Below are positions 52,274 through 62,074 of a stretch of 64,000 nucleotides of DNA, piece after piece; the stretch's first letter is position 1; each line of letters begins with the position of its first letter. The notes under the pieces were generated by a model. That model did not search any database. It saw only the letters and a program-made list of their open reading frames with translations, and had not been told where the DNA came from. Location: the NCBI RefSeq assembly GCF_900100255.1, contig NZ_FMTS01000003.1, forward strand, positions 62,001 to 126,000, in the 5' to 3' direction. The translations under genes and the position numbers were made by a program. This DNA is from Asticcacaulis taihuensis (GTDB lineage Bacteria > Pseudomonadota > Alphaproteobacteria > Caulobacterales > Caulobacteraceae).

Positions 52274-53134
52274 CTACCCGACCATAAGGCCCTGAGTCAT
52301 AAGGCTGGGGTCCATGTGGCGGTCGCCCCATTTCAGCCGCCAGCACAGGTGAGGGCCGGTGGCGCGGCCGCGATCGCCCACCAAGCCGATCAGTTGCCCC
52401 TGGATCAGGCGGTCGCCTTTACTGACCAGCACGCGAGACTGGTGGAGGTACATCGAGATCACGCCCTGGCCGTGATCGATAAAGGTCAGGCCGCCTTCGT
52501 AGAAGAGGTCGGGCTCGGCCAGCACCACAAGGCCGCCCTGCGGCGCATAGATCGGCGTGCCGATTGGTGCCGCCATGTCGAAACCGTAGTGCGGGCTTTT
52601 GGGGACGCCGTTGAGGATGCGCTGATTGCCGAAACGACCTGAAACAATGAAGTTTTTCAGCGGCCAGATAAAGCCGCTTTTGAAGCTGTCACCGCTGTCG
52701 CGGTTGGCAAAGGCGGTTGCTTTCAGCGCGGCGTCACGCTTGATGCGCTCAAGGACTTCTGGGGCTTGGGGGGTGACGGTTTCCGGCGGCAGGCCGTCGA
52801 CGCGCTGGGTGTCATAGGTCTGGGGCGCGATGGTGACGGTGGTGGTCTGGGTGTCAGTGGCCGTGCGTGTTTCGATCAGGCAGGCAACCGGGGAATCGCG
52901 GTCGAAACCGACATAGAACCAGCCGTCGGCGGAGGCCGTGCTCTGCCGGATACCATCCACCCAGAGTTCGGCATTGGGCGCAGACCGCCCGACGCAATAG
53001 CCGCTCTGGATAAAGCGGCCCTTAAGCCCGAAAGGATCAACGGTCTGCGCGCGCGCCAAAGAACCCAGACCGCCAAGCAGGGCGGTTGCACCTGTCAAAA
53101 CAATGCGGCGGTTCAGCGCTTCAGGTTTTTCCAC
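52274..53134 (-). CDS. M23-family peptidase (LytM-like), exported
   Basis: The 286-residue protein has a Tat-like signal (LNRRIVLTGATALLGG), a beta-rich N-terminal half and a C-terminal LytM domain (about 175-280). The zinc site is HYGFDMAAP plus the later GPHLCW, with YLHQS in between. It probably trims peptidoglycan crosslinks, though the HxH position reads PHL and should be checked for activity. Its start overlaps the DUF2093 gene by 22 bases. Confidence 0.83.
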   Translation of the reverse strand: MEKPEALNRRIVLTGATALLGGLGSLARAQTVDPFGLKGRFIQSGYCVGRSAPNAELWVDGIRQSTASADGWFYVGFDRDSPVACLIETRTATDTQTTTVTIAPQTYDTQRVDGLPPETVTPQAPEVLERIKRDAALKATAFANRDSGDSFKSGFIWPLKNFIVSGRFGNQRILNGVPKSPHYGFDMAAPIGTPIYAPQGGLVVLAEPDLFYEGGLTFIDHGQGVISMYLHQSRVLVSKGDRLIQGQLIGLVGDRGRATGPHLCWRLKWGDRHMDPSLMTQGLMVG

Positions 53135-53328
53135 GCCTGGGTAGCCTCCTCCGGGCCGGCATAGGCTTCCTGGGTGCGGGGGTTCCAGTATTTCAGCGCC
53201 TCAAGCGGAACCTGCCGGCCGGAAACAGCGCACAGCACGAACTTGCCGGGACGCATGATAGTATAGTCGCCATCGCCGTAATGAAGAACGGCCTGGCCAG
53301 GCAAGGGGGAGGGCGTGTGCATATTCAT
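53113..53328 (-). CDS. DUF2093 family protein
   Basis: The 71-residue cytoplasmic protein matches the alphaproteobacterial DUF2093 family: AVLHYGDGDYTIMRPGKFV, then GRQVPLEALKYWNPRTQEAY. It overlaps the M23 peptidase gene by 22 bases and lies just downstream of xseA, 45 bases away. Function unknown. Confidence 0.85.
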   Translation of the reverse strand: MNMHTPSPLPGQAVLHYGDGDYTIMRPGKFVLCAVSGRQVPLEALKYWNPRTQEAYAGPEEATQAWKNLKR

Positions 53329-53373
53329 GCCGCCAACATAGGCCGGGCGAACGCCATGATCAAGATGCGGGCG

Positions 53374-54966
53374 TTAAAACAAACTGCCTTGATCAGGGGC
53401 GGGCGGTTTGGGCCTTGAGGGCGCGGGCTTGGGCGTCGCCCTGGCGGGCGGCGGTGTTCCGCCACTGCCGGCGATGACATCGAGGGTCTGGTCGCCCTTG
53501 AAGGTCAGGATCAGGGCCTCGCCGTTTGCCACGCCGGCCGGTGACTTTATGAGCACACCGTCAGGCCGGTTGACACGGGCGAAACCGAGATCGAGCGGTC
53601 GATCGGGGTTGAGGCTGACACGCAATTGTTCAAGCCTTTGAAGGCGTTCCTGTCTTTGCCTGAGATCGCGTGCGAACGCTTCTGACAGGCGTTTGCTGAG
53701 TTCAGGAAGCCGTTCGCCGCTGCGCCTGACGGTCCGGTTCAGCGCCTCGCTCATGCGGTTTGTCAGTTCCGGCAGGCGGGCATGGCTAGTAGCGAGGGTC
53801 ACGCGGCGCCCGACCGCCAGATCGAGGCGTGCGGCGAGTTGGCCCAGGTGCGTGCGCTTTAGCTGCACCTCGCGTTCCAGCAAGGCGGGCGCGAAACGAC
53901 CGGAGAGGCGGGCATAGGCCGTCTGATGCAGGTTGAGGTTTTGCCGCAGGCCGCCATCGAGCCGGTGCGCCACGAAATCGAGCCGTTGCTGGGCGGTATG
54001 GATCAGGTCGAGGGGCTTGGGCAGGGTGCGTGCCAGCAGGGCCACGCGCTCGCGGCGGGTTTCCAGCAGCCGCGCCATCGTGCCCTGACGTCGGCGTTCG
54101 AGATCGGCGGTGAAGGCGCGCAATTCGCCGAGCACCGGCGTCGCCATTTCGGCGGCACCCGTGGGGGTGGGGGCGCGCCGGTCGCTGACATAGTCGATCA
54201 GGGTGGTGTCGGTCTCGTGGCCCACGGCCGATATGACCGGGATGGTGCTGGCGGCCACGGCGCGCGCCAGGTCTTCACTGTTGAAGGCCCACAGGTCCTC
54301 GACCGAACCGCCGCCGCGCGCCACAATGATCACATCTGGCCGCGGCAAGGCGGGGTCCGTGTGGAAACCGCGCAAGGCGCCGATCACCTGCGGCGCGGCG
54401 GCATCGCCCTGGACGATGACCGGCCACACGATGACACGGCAGGGCCAGCGGTCGCGGATGCGGTGCAGTATATCACGGATGACGGCGCCGGTCGGCGAGG
54501 TGATGACGCCGATGGTACGCGGCGCATAGGGCAGGGGCTTCTTTCGCGCCGGATCGAAAAGGCCCTCGGCATGGAGTTTCTTTTTCAGGCGGTCGAGCTG
54601 GGCCAGCAGGGCGCCGATGCCGGCCACCTCCATGGCCTCGATGACGATCTGGTATTTCGACGAGGCCGGAAAGGTGGTGATCTTGCCGGTGACAATGACT
54701 TCGAGACCGTGTTCCGGCTGGGCCTGCAGGCGGCTGACATTGCCTTTCCAGATGACGCCGTCGATTGCCGCCTTGTCGTCCTTGATCGTCAAATAGACGT
54801 GGCCGGAGGCGTGGCGCGTGACCTTGGAGATTTCGCCTCGCAGACGGACATGGTCATAAGTCGTTTCCAGCGTGCGCTTCAGTGCGCCGGCGAGTTCGGA
54901 CACCGAATAGGCGGCGGCGTTCGTGGCGCCTGGGGTCGATTCGGAGGAGAGCAGATCATTGGCCAT
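53374..54966 (-). CDS. xseA: Exodeoxyribonuclease VII large subunit
   Basis: This 530-residue protein has the N-terminal OB fold (about 18-115), the catalytic region with [39 protein letters not shown] and [20 protein letters not shown], and a long coiled-coil C-terminus, all characteristic of XseA. With XseB it degrades single-stranded DNA in both directions. The end is longer than usual, with a Pro/Ala-rich tail. The xseB gene is not in this window. Confidence 0.96.
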   Translation of the reverse strand: MANDLLSSESTPGATNAAAYSVSELAGALKRTLETTYDHVRLRGEISKVTRHASGHVYLTIKDDKAAIDGVIWKGNVSRLQAQPEHGLEVIVTGKITTFPASSKYQIVIEAMEVAGIGALLAQLDRLKKKLHAEGLFDPARKKPLPYAPRTIGVITSPTGAVIRDILHRIRDRWPCRVIVWPVIVQGDAAAPQVIGALRGFHTDPALPRPDVIIVARGGGSVEDLWAFNSEDLARAVAASTIPVISAVGHETDTTLIDYVSDRRAPTPTGAAEMATPVLGELRAFTADLERRRQGTMARLLETRRERVALLARTLPKPLDLIHTAQQRLDFVAHRLDGGLRQNLNLHQTAYARLSGRFAPALLEREVQLKRTHLGQLAARLDLAVGRRVTLATSHARLPELTNRMSEALNRTVRRSGERLPELSKRLSEAFARDLRQRQERLQRLEQLRVSLNPDRPLDLGFARVNRPDGVLIKSPAGVANGEALILTFKGDQTLDVIAGSGGTPPPARATPKPAPSRPKPPAPDQGSLF

Positions 54967-55098
54967 GGCTTCAGTTTAGCTTAAATTTTGCGCTGGCCCC
55001 AGTTTTGCGGCTCTAATCGTTTTTTATCCACAAATGTTTAGGTTTTCTTCAGGGGGCTCAACTTAGGGTGAGTCTTACAAGAAGCAGGACAGAGCGCC

Positions 55099-57171
55099 AT
55101 GCGCCGCAAAGTGCCCATGGCTGAGGAAGCCGGCCGCCACGCCGTTTTTCATCAGCCGGATATATTCGAAGCGGAGCCGGATTCGGGCTTCGATCATCTG
55201 ACCGCACTGGCGGCGGATATCTTCGGCGCGCCTATCGTCCTGATTTCGCTGGTGGATGGTGAGCGCCATAGTTTCGTGACCGCCCACGGTATCGACCTGC
55301 GCTCCATACCGGCGGAAATATCGTTCTGCGAACATACCCTGCGATCCGGCGGCCTGATGATCGTGCCGGATGCATTGGTCGATACGCGCTTTTCCGGCAA
55401 CCCCTTCGTGACACATGCGCCGGCCGTCCGCTTCTATGCCGGCCAGCCCCTGCATTACGAGGGCGCCCAGATCGGTACATTCTGCATTCTCGATACGGTC
55501 GCAAGAAGTGACTTTGACGCGGTCCAGGCCGGTCGGTTGAAAAAGCTGGCGGCCAGCGTCTCCGATATGCTGGCCCTGCGGCGCAGTGGCGCGGCGAAGA
55601 AGGCGGCGATCCGCCGGCTCCAGGAAACCCAGCGCAAACTGGAATTGATGGAAGAGGTGGCCGGCGTCGGCTACTGGCATATCCATGCGCCCACCGGCGA
55701 TTGTTTCTGGTCGCGCGGGGTCTATGCCATTCACGGCCTGAGCCGTGACAGCTACCAGCCTCAGATCGATACGGCCATCCAGCTTTTCCACCCGGATGAC
55801 CGGGCGGCGGTCGAAGCCTGTGTGGGCCAGGCCCTGTCGTGTGGTGAGGATTTTACCTTCGAACATCGCCTGATGCGCGCCGATGGTGAGGAACGCATCG
55901 TCTATTCCAAAGGCGGCGCCGAATATACCGAGGACGGCCGGCCGGAATATATTTTCGGCATATTGCAGGACATAACCGAGCAGGCGCATCTGGAAGAGAC
56001 CCTGCGCACGGCCAAGGAAACGGCGGAAGCCTTTGTTATGGCCAAGTCGGATTTCCTTTCCAATATGAGCCACGAAATCCGCACGCCGCTGACGACCATA
56101 CTGGGCTACGCCACGCTCTTGAACAGCGTGCCCGACATGCCGAAGGATGCGCGCCACTATATCGGCCGCATCAACAAGGCCGGTGAGGCCCTGCTCAGCC
56201 TGATCACGGATATCCTGGACTTCTCCAAGCTGGAAGCCGGGCAGGTGCGGCTCGATCCGCAACCGGCAAATTTGCGTAATCTGGCGTCTGATATTGTCGA
56301 TCAGTTCGCAGTGCTGGGTGAAACACGCGATATAGACGTTGTTTGCGAATATGATCCAAACATGCCGGACTGGCTGCTGCTGGATGATGTGCGCCTGCGC
56401 CAGGTTTTTTATAATCTGGTCGGCAATGCCTGCAAGTTCACGCAGAATGGCAGGGTCGTGGTTGCGGCAAAGATGTCGGGAGAGGATAGGCTGCGCGTCG
56501 AGGTGCGCGACAACGGACCGGGTATCCCCTATGACCAACAGCCGCATCTCTTTACGCGGTTCAATCAGATCGACAACAGCATCAGCCGCAAATATGGCGG
56601 CTCCGGCCTCGGACTTTCCATCTGTCATGAAATCATCAAGCTGATGCAGGGCCGGATCGGCGTCGAGTCCGTGCCGGGCGAGGGCGCCTGTTTCTGGTTC
56701 GAGATACCGGTCGGTGAAGCAGCCGCACCGGCGCCGGTAGTAAGCGCCAATGACCTGAAGCCGGTTTTCCTGGAGGACCGTAAGGTTCTGATCGTCGACG
56801 ACCACCCGATCAACCGCGAACTGATCCGCCTTCTGATGACGGATTCCGGGCTGGAAATCCACGAGGTCTGCGACGGAGCGGCAGCGCTGGAAATCTGCGA
56901 CCGCATCAGATTCGACCTGATCTTCATGGATCTGCAGATGCCTGTGCTGGATGGCATAGCCGCCACGCGCACCTTGCGCGAAGGGCGTGGGCTCAATGCG
57001 GAAACGGCGATCGTGGCGCTCAGCGCCGCCGCCCAGACCAAGCTTTCCGACGATACGCGCGGCCATGGTTTCAATCATGTCCTGACCAAGCCGATCGATA
57101 TGCCGCAGTTTTTCAATATTCTGCACGCCTGCCTCGAAGGCACCGTCACGCCCTATCGATTGGCGGGCTGA
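55099..57171 (+). CDS. GAF-PAS hybrid histidine kinase with receiver domain
   Basis: This 690-residue cytoplasmic protein has a GAF domain (about 30-160), a PAS/PAC segment (about 190-300), HisKA with the phosphorylated His325 in NMSHEIRTPL, HATPase_c (about 430-550, with NACKF, DNGPGIP and GGSGLGL) and a C-terminal receiver with Asp611 in FMDLQMP. It is a hybrid sensor kinase with no transmembrane segment, sensing a cytoplasmic signal. No partner response regulator is adjacent. The ATG at 55117 is an alternative start. Confidence 0.92.
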   Translation: MRRKVPMAEEAGRHAVFHQPDIFEAEPDSGFDHLTALAADIFGAPIVLISLVDGERHSFVTAHGIDLRSIPAEISFCEHTLRSGGLMIVPDALVDTRFSGNPFVTHAPAVRFYAGQPLHYEGAQIGTFCILDTVARSDFDAVQAGRLKKLAASVSDMLALRRSGAAKKAAIRRLQETQRKLELMEEVAGVGYWHIHAPTGDCFWSRGVYAIHGLSRDSYQPQIDTAIQLFHPDDRAAVEACVGQALSCGEDFTFEHRLMRADGEERIVYSKGGAEYTEDGRPEYIFGILQDITEQAHLEETLRTAKETAEAFVMAKSDFLSNMSHEIRTPLTTILGYATLLNSVPDMPKDARHYIGRINKAGEALLSLITDILDFSKLEAGQVRLDPQPANLRNLASDIVDQFAVLGETRDIDVVCEYDPNMPDWLLLDDVRLRQVFYNLVGNACKFTQNGRVVVAAKMSGEDRLRVEVRDNGPGIPYDQQPHLFTRFNQIDNSISRKYGGSGLGLSICHEIIKLMQGRIGVESVPGEGACFWFEIPVGEAAAPAPVVSANDLKPVFLEDRKVLIVDDHPINRELIRLLMTDSGLEIHEVCDGAAALEICDRIRFDLIFMDLQMPVLDGIAATRTLREGRGLNAETAIVALSAAAQTKLSDDTRGHGFNHVLTKPIDMPQFFNILHACLEGTVTPYRLAG

Positions 57172-57216
57172 GACTTTTCGCTTGACCCGGAAGGCCGGGT
57201 GAGGGAAGCGAAGGCC

Positions 57217-58482
57217 ATGAACATTCTGCTGATCGGTTCGGGCGGCCGCGAACACGCCCTCGCTTGGAAAATCGCCCAGTCTTCGCTGTGTGACGCACTG
57301 GTCATCGCGCCGGGCAATCCCGGCATGGCGGCTTTAGGTGAGTGCCGAAATATCAAGGCCACCGATGTGCCGGGGCTGGTGGGGCTCGCCCGTGAAATCA
57401 AGGCGGACCTGGTGGTAGTCGGACCTGAAAACGCCCTCGCGGAAGGCCTGGCTGATGCCCTCGCCAGCGCCAATATTCCCTGCTTCGGGCCGCTGAAGAA
57501 GGCCGCGCAACTGGAGGCCTCCAAGGGCTTTACCAAGGACTTCTGCAAGCGCCACAATATCCCGACGGCCGCCTATGAGACCTTCGACAATGTCGAGGAA
57601 GCACGCGAGTTTCTCAAGACCTACAGCCCGCCCTATGTGATCAAGGCCGATGGCCTGGCCGCCGGCAAGGGTGTCGCCATTTCGCCGGATTACCAGGACG
57701 CCGTCGCCGAGGTCGAGGCCATGCTGGGCGGCCGCTATGGTCCGGCCAGCTCGAATATCGTCATCGAGGAGTTCATGACCGGCGAGGAGGCGTCGGTCTT
57801 CGCCCTGTGCGACGGCGAGACGGCGATTCTTTTTGGATGGGCGCAGGATCATAAACGCGCTTTTGATGGTGATACCGGCCCGAATACCGGTGGAATGGGC
57901 ACTTACAGCCCGGCGCCGATCGTGACGCCGGAGTTGCTCCGCATCACCGAGGCCGAAATCCTGGCCCCGACCATGGCGGGCATGAAGGCCGAGGGCAATC
58001 CGTATAAGGGTGTGCTCTATGCCGGCCTGATGGTCGAAAACGGCCGTCCGCGTCTGGTGGAATATAATGCCCGCTTCGGCGATCCGGAATGCCAGGTACT
58101 GATGCTGCGCCTGAAAAGCGACATCGTGCCGTACCTGCTGGCCGCCGCGACCGGCGGCCTGAAAAACCTGCCGGCGCCGCAATGGCATGAAGACCCGGCG
58201 GTCTGTGTGGTCTATGCCGCCAAGGGCTATCCCGATAGCCCGCTGACCGGTTCGGTCATTCGTGGCGCGGAGCAGGACTTCGGCCCGGATGTGACGGTTT
58301 TCCATGCCGGCACCAGCCGCGGCGAGGATGGATCTTTGCGCGCCGCTGGCGGCCGGGTGCTGAATATCTGCGCCCGTGGCAAAACCCTGCAGGACGCCCG
58401 CGATAAGGCTTATGACGCGATCAGCCAGATCGACTGGCCGGGCGGGTTCTACCGCACCGACATCGCCTGGCGCGCGCTCTAA
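57217..58482 (+). CDS. purD: Phosphoribosylamine-glycine ligase
   Basis: The 421-residue ATP-grasp enzyme makes GAR in purine synthesis. Diagnostic stretches are ILLIGSGGREHALAWK, VVGPENALAEGLADAL, VIKADGLAAGKGV, DGDTGPNTGGMGTYSPAP and VEYNARFGDPECQ. The start at 57217 (MNILLIGSGG) has GAAGG before it; the frame reaches a GTG at 57199. It is a housekeeping gene in single copy. Confidence 0.97.
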   Translation: MNILLIGSGGREHALAWKIAQSSLCDALVIAPGNPGMAALGECRNIKATDVPGLVGLAREIKADLVVVGPENALAEGLADALASANIPCFGPLKKAAQLEASKGFTKDFCKRHNIPTAAYETFDNVEEAREFLKTYSPPYVIKADGLAAGKGVAISPDYQDAVAEVEAMLGGRYGPASSNIVIEEFMTGEEASVFALCDGETAILFGWAQDHKRAFDGDTGPNTGGMGTYSPAPIVTPELLRITEAEILAPTMAGMKAEGNPYKGVLYAGLMVENGRPRLVEYNARFGDPECQVLMLRLKSDIVPYLLAAATGGLKNLPAPQWHEDPAVCVVYAAKGYPDSPLTGSVIRGAEQDFGPDVTVFHAGTSRGEDGSLRAAGGRVLNICARGKTLQDARDKAYDAISQIDWPGGFYRTDIAWRAL

Positions 58483-58489
58483 GCTCCAT

Positions 58490-58572
58490 ATTTTGGCGAT
58501 AGGCGTCGCAGTCGTCGCTCGCGGGTATCAAGTATACCCGCGTCGCTAGCCGGCTAGCCTCTCATCCAAAAT
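58490..58572. repeat. Nested palindromic element after purD
   Basis: ATTTTGG (58490-58496) pairs with CCAAAAT (58566-58572). Inside are CGCGGGTAT (58520-58528) with ATACCCGCG (58534-58542), and the perfect palindrome GCTAGCCGGCTAGC (58545-58558). It lies between the convergent purD and the 58605 gene and may act as a terminator or be a dispersed repeat. Confidence 0.55.
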
Positions 58573-58604
58573 CTGGGCTTATAGCCTACAGTGAGCTAAT
58601 AAGA

Positions 58605-58916
58605 TCAGCCTTCGATCATGTAGGTGAACGGCTTGCCGCGCGATTCCGGCTCCCAGCCATCGGCGATGGCCTTGCCGATCTGGATGGCGACATCGCGCTT
58701 GTCGACCTTTGGGCGCTGGGCGTGACGGCTCGGTTTCGGGAACGGATATTCCAGCAGCAGCACCTTTTGCGGATTTTCGGCGTGCTGCACCGAAAGGCAC
58801 AGCCCCTTGGCGCCATCCACCGAAGCCCATTGCGGCTCGCGGTGGATGTGCCAGCGGTAAGAGACACCGTCCACCAGGGCGGTGTCTTCCATTTGTCGTT
58901 TCGCTTTTGCGACCAT
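58605..58916 (-). CDS. Conserved hypothetical protein, 103 residues
   Basis: This cytoplasmic protein has a basic start (MVAKAKRQ), a beta-rich middle (YRWHIHREPQWA, LCLSVQH) and a Lys/Arg-rich loop (PKPSRHAQRPKVDKRD). I recognise no family. It starts six bases after the end of the minus-strand GH5 gene at 58923, so the two could share a transcript. Confidence 0.72.
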   Translation of the reverse strand: MVAKAKRQMEDTALVDGVSYRWHIHREPQWASVDGAKGLCLSVQHAENPQKVLLLEYPFPKPSRHAQRPKVDKRDVAIQIGKAIADGWEPESRGKPFTYMIEG

Positions 58917-58922
58917 TGATAA

Positions 58923-59948
58923 CTACTTTGGGATCAGGGCATCCAGAATCGGCTTCACCCATACCTTCTTTTCGGCGTCATAGACACCAAAACCACCATC
59001 CCAGTACCAATAGGCTGTGGCAAATCCATGTGTGTGGGCCGAATCCGATACGGCCCGCGTCCACAGGGCACGGTCATCCAGTTTGCCGAACTTGTCGTAG
59101 GCGCCGAATTCGCCGAGGAAAATGGGCCGGTTAGAAGCTTTTGACCATTCCGCTACCTTGTCGAAATCGGCATTGATGGCCGCCACCTCCTCCGGTTTTC
59201 CTTGCCAGCGAATGCCGCTGAGCTTCTGGGTTTCGGGATCGGCCCATGAGGCGCCCTGATGGGTGAAGTGGAACGGATCGTAATAGTGGAAGGTTACGAT
59301 GATATGCCGGTCATTTTCCGGTAACTTCAACAGGGGCAGGTCGTTGCGACTGTTCCAGTGCGTCGGGCCGATGATGACATTGCGCTCCGGATTGGTCTCG
59401 CGCACAATCGCCAGCAGATCGACCAGCCAGGAATTCCATATCTGGTCATTGACCTGACCGTTCGGCTCATTAAGGAGTTCAAAGATGACGCTGTTGGGGG
59501 CAGACTTGAAATGCTCGGATAGCTCGTACCAGACATTGCTCAGATTGATGGCGCAGGCATCCGCATCCTTGGCGCAGGTTTCGAAATCATGCTCATCGAG
59601 AATGACAATCAGGCCATTGGACAGGGCCGCATCGACCACCTGATCAATGCGCTTGAAATAATCCGCATCCAGGTGGTCGTCCTTATCCAGATGCTTGAAA
59701 GCGAACAAGGGAATGCGCACGGTGGAAAAGCCGGCCGTGCGGATCTTGCCGAAGTCACTCAGGCTGAACTGGGTCTGGCCACCATCCCACCAGGCATCGT
59801 AGCCGCCGATGACATTGACGCCGGCGCCCATCTTCGCCACCTGGGATTCAGGCGAGATCGCTTCAAAAGGGGCGGATGACTGAGCGGAAGCCACCGCAGG
59901 TGACAGGGCCACAGCAGCCGCGAAGCTTAAGAGAGAGAAAAAACGCAT
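58923..59948 (-). CDS. GH5 endo-glycanase (cellulase family)
   Basis: The 341-residue secreted enzyme has a signal peptide ending at ASAQS. The TIM barrel carries the acid/base Glu161 in FELLNEPNG and the nucleophile Glu280 in IFLGEFGAYD, with the conserved HYYDPFHFTHQG. It is a close paralog of the next gene upstream (59952), three bases away, and was probably made by tandem duplication. GH5 enzymes cut beta-1,4-glucans, mannans or related chains. The exact substrate is not evident. Confidence 0.92.
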   Translation of the reverse strand: MRFFSLLSFAAAVALSPAVASAQSSAPFEAISPESQVAKMGAGVNVIGGYDAWWDGGQTQFSLSDFGKIRTAGFSTVRIPLFAFKHLDKDDHLDADYFKRIDQVVDAALSNGLIVILDEHDFETCAKDADACAINLSNVWYELSEHFKSAPNSVIFELLNEPNGQVNDQIWNSWLVDLLAIVRETNPERNVIIGPTHWNSRNDLPLLKLPENDRHIIVTFHYYDPFHFTHQGASWADPETQKLSGIRWQGKPEEVAAINADFDKVAEWSKASNRPIFLGEFGAYDKFGKLDDRALWTRAVSDSAHTHGFATAYWYWDGGFGVYDAEKKVWVKPILDALIPK

Positions 59949-59951
59949 CGG

Positions 59952-60980
59952 TTACTCCTTCGGCGGGATCAATGCATTCAGGATCGGCTTGACCCACTGC
60001 TGTGTCTTGAAGTCATAGAGGATGAAATCGCTGGAGAATTGCCAGTAGGCAAAGGCGAAGCCATGGCTCTCGGCACTGCGGGCCACGCTTGAGGTCCATA
60101 GTACGCGGCTGTCCATCGGCGCCTTGTCATAGGCGCCGAATTCACCAAGGAAGATCGGGCGGTTATGTGCCGCCGACCAGGCCTTGACCGCATCGAAATC
60201 GGCATTGATCTGCGCGATTTCGGCCGGCGTGCCGAAGGGGATATCATGGCCCTTCTCGATTTCCGGGGGCGCCCATGAGGCACCCTGATGGGTGAAATTG
60301 AACGGATCGTAATAGTGGAAAGTGACGATCAGGTGGCGGTCGTCTTCCGGCAGTTTCAACTGGTCCAGGTCGTTACGGCTGTTCCAGTGCGTGGGGCCGA
60401 CAATGACATTTCGAGTCGGGTTCGACTGACGGACCACGGCCAGCACCTGCGGGAAGAGGTCGTTCCAGACTTCGCCATTCAGCGCATCGTGCGGCTCGTT
60501 GAGGAGTTCAAACAGGACGGTATTCGGCGCGTCCTTGTAACGCGTGGCCAGTTGCGACCAGACAGTCTTCAGTTGGACGGCGCAGGTCGCGGCATCTTTC
60601 GCGCAGTCGTTAAAGTCATGCTCGTCGAGAATGGTATTAAGGCCGTATTTCTGGCCCATCTCGACCACCCAGTCGAGCTTCTTCAGCCACTCCGGATCAA
60701 GCTGACCGTCCTTGTCCAGGTGTTTGAAGGTAAACAGCACGACGCGGATATTGCGGAAGCCGGCATCGTGGATGGCCTTAAAGTGGGCTTCCGTATAGTT
60801 GCCCTTGCCGCCTTTTTGCCAAAAGGGATCATAACCGATGATATTGACGCCCCGGCCCATCTGCGCCACCTGCGCTTCGGGCGTGAGGGACTGAAAAGGC
60901 GTCTCCGCTTTTGCGTGCGAAACCATCAGCCCCGCGCACAAGGCCAGGGTCAGGCCCGTACCTGCCAGTTTACTGAACAC
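59952..60980 (-). CDS. GH5 endo-glycanase, tandem paralog
   Basis: This secreted enzyme has 342 residues. Catalytic residues are Glu162 in FELLNEPHD and Glu280 in IFLGEFGAYDK. The layout and long runs of sequence are shared with the following GH5 gene (THWNSRNDL, TFHYYDPFNFTHQGASWA). The frame opens at a TTG (60998), but GGAGGAG sits five bases before a GTG at 60980, which begins the signal peptide, so I use the GTG. It is the first gene of the GH5 pair. Confidence 0.9.
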   Translation of the reverse strand: MFSKLAGTGLTLALCAGLMVSHAKAETPFQSLTPEAQVAQMGRGVNIIGYDPFWQKGGKGNYTEAHFKAIHDAGFRNIRVVLFTFKHLDKDGQLDPEWLKKLDWVVEMGQKYGLNTILDEHDFNDCAKDAATCAVQLKTVWSQLATRYKDAPNTVLFELLNEPHDALNGEVWNDLFPQVLAVVRQSNPTRNVIVGPTHWNSRNDLDQLKLPEDDRHLIVTFHYYDPFNFTHQGASWAPPEIEKGHDIPFGTPAEIAQINADFDAVKAWSAAHNRPIFLGEFGAYDKAPMDSRVLWTSSVARSAESHGFAFAYWQFSSDFILYDFKTQQWVKPILNALIPPKE

Positions 60981-61063
60981 TCTATCTCCTCCAACCAAAT
61001 TGTTTATTTGGCATTATTTTATTATTTGCGTCATTCTAAGCGCAATTAACAACGCAAGGCAAG

Positions 61064-62074
61064 TCAGCCCTGTCGCGCCCGGATCAGGGCCAGCAGGCCG
61101 GCTTCGTCATCGAATTTCGCGGTAATCGGCAGGCAGGCGATGCGGGCGCGCCAGACGGGATCGAGCTTGATCCAATCCTTCTGCGTGGTGATCAGGCGGG
61201 CATTGGCGGCCGCGGCCTTAGCCGCCAGGGTTTGCAGTTCGGCGGTAGTGAGAGTGGCATGATCCGGGAAGCCTTGGAAGCCGGCGATATCATAACCTTC
61301 GCTGCGCAGGGTCGCTTCGAACTTCCATGGCTTGGCAATGCCGGCAAAGCCATAGACCGCCGCAGGAATGGCCGGAGCCTGAGCCTTGAGACGGGCAATG
61401 AGGATGGGCTTATCGCCCAGCAGCGCCAGCAGGTCCGGATCGGGTTGGGCATCCTCATCCGGCATCCATAGTACGCAAATATCGGCCCGCGCTAGGCCGG
61501 GTTTGAGTGGCTCACGCATCGGCCCATAAGGGCATACGCCGCCATCGCCAAAAGGCCAGGCGCCATTGCGGGTATCGCCGTCGATGACGAGGATATGCAG
61601 ATCCTTGGCGATTTTCAGGTTCTGGTGGGCGTCATCGACGATGACGATCCTGGGCTTTGGGGGCTTGCGCCGCTTCTCGATCAGACGCAGGCCGGCAGCG
61701 CGGTCACCGGCGATTACAAAGGGATGTGTCTGCGCCAGCATCAGGGGTTCGTCGCCGACCTCGGCAGCCGTATGTGTATGAGGATCAACAGTGATCGGGC
61801 CGGTAAGCGTGCCGCCATGACCGCGCGACAGGCCCACGGCTTCCGGTGCCAGAAGATCCAGCAACGCACCGGTAATCGGCGTCTTGCCGGAGCCGCCCAG
61901 AGTTACATTGCCGACGCTGATAACGAAAAGCGGCGAGCGGTAGGGCCGAGCATTGGCCGCCTTGATGGCGTTGACCGCCCGCCAGACCAGCGACAGGGGC
62001 CACAGAAGCGGCCGCCACCACGGTGCGCCGGCGGCATTTTTTCTGTACCACCAGTCGGGGGTCTTAATCGCCAT
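61064..62074 (-). CDS. lpxK: Tetraacyldisaccharide 4'-kinase
   Basis: The 336-residue protein phosphorylates the lipid A disaccharide precursor. The P-loop is at 55-65 (GNVTLGGSGKTP). Typical stretches include LSRGHGG, VIAGDRAAG, VDDAHQN and the late ITTQKDWIKL. I use the start MAIKTPDWWYRK at 62074, which overlaps the waaA end by 11 bases, over the longer frame to 62131. It is the last gene of the DUF374-waaA-lpxK operon. Confidence 0.95.
   Translation of the reverse strand: MAIKTPDWWYRKNAAGAPWWRPLLWPLSLVWRAVNAIKAANARPYRSPLFVISVGNVTLGGSGKTPITGALLDLLAPEAVGLSRGHGGTLTGPITVDPHTHTAAEVGDEPLMLAQTHPFVIAGDRAAGLRLIEKRRKPPKPRIVIVDDAHQNLKIAKDLHILVIDGDTRNGAWPFGDGGVCPYGPMREPLKPGLARADICVLWMPDEDAQPDPDLLALLGDKPILIARLKAQAPAIPAAVYGFAGIAKPWKFEATLRSEGYDIAGFQGFPDHATLTTAELQTLAAKAAAANARLITTQKDWIKLDPVWRARIACLPITAKFDDEAGLLALIRARQG

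Noticed and set aside
55075-57255. Minus-strand open frame of 726 codons across the hybrid kinase
   Set aside because: Antisense of a protein with readable GAF, PAS, HisKA, HATPase and receiver motifs. Long shadow frames are expected at this GC level.
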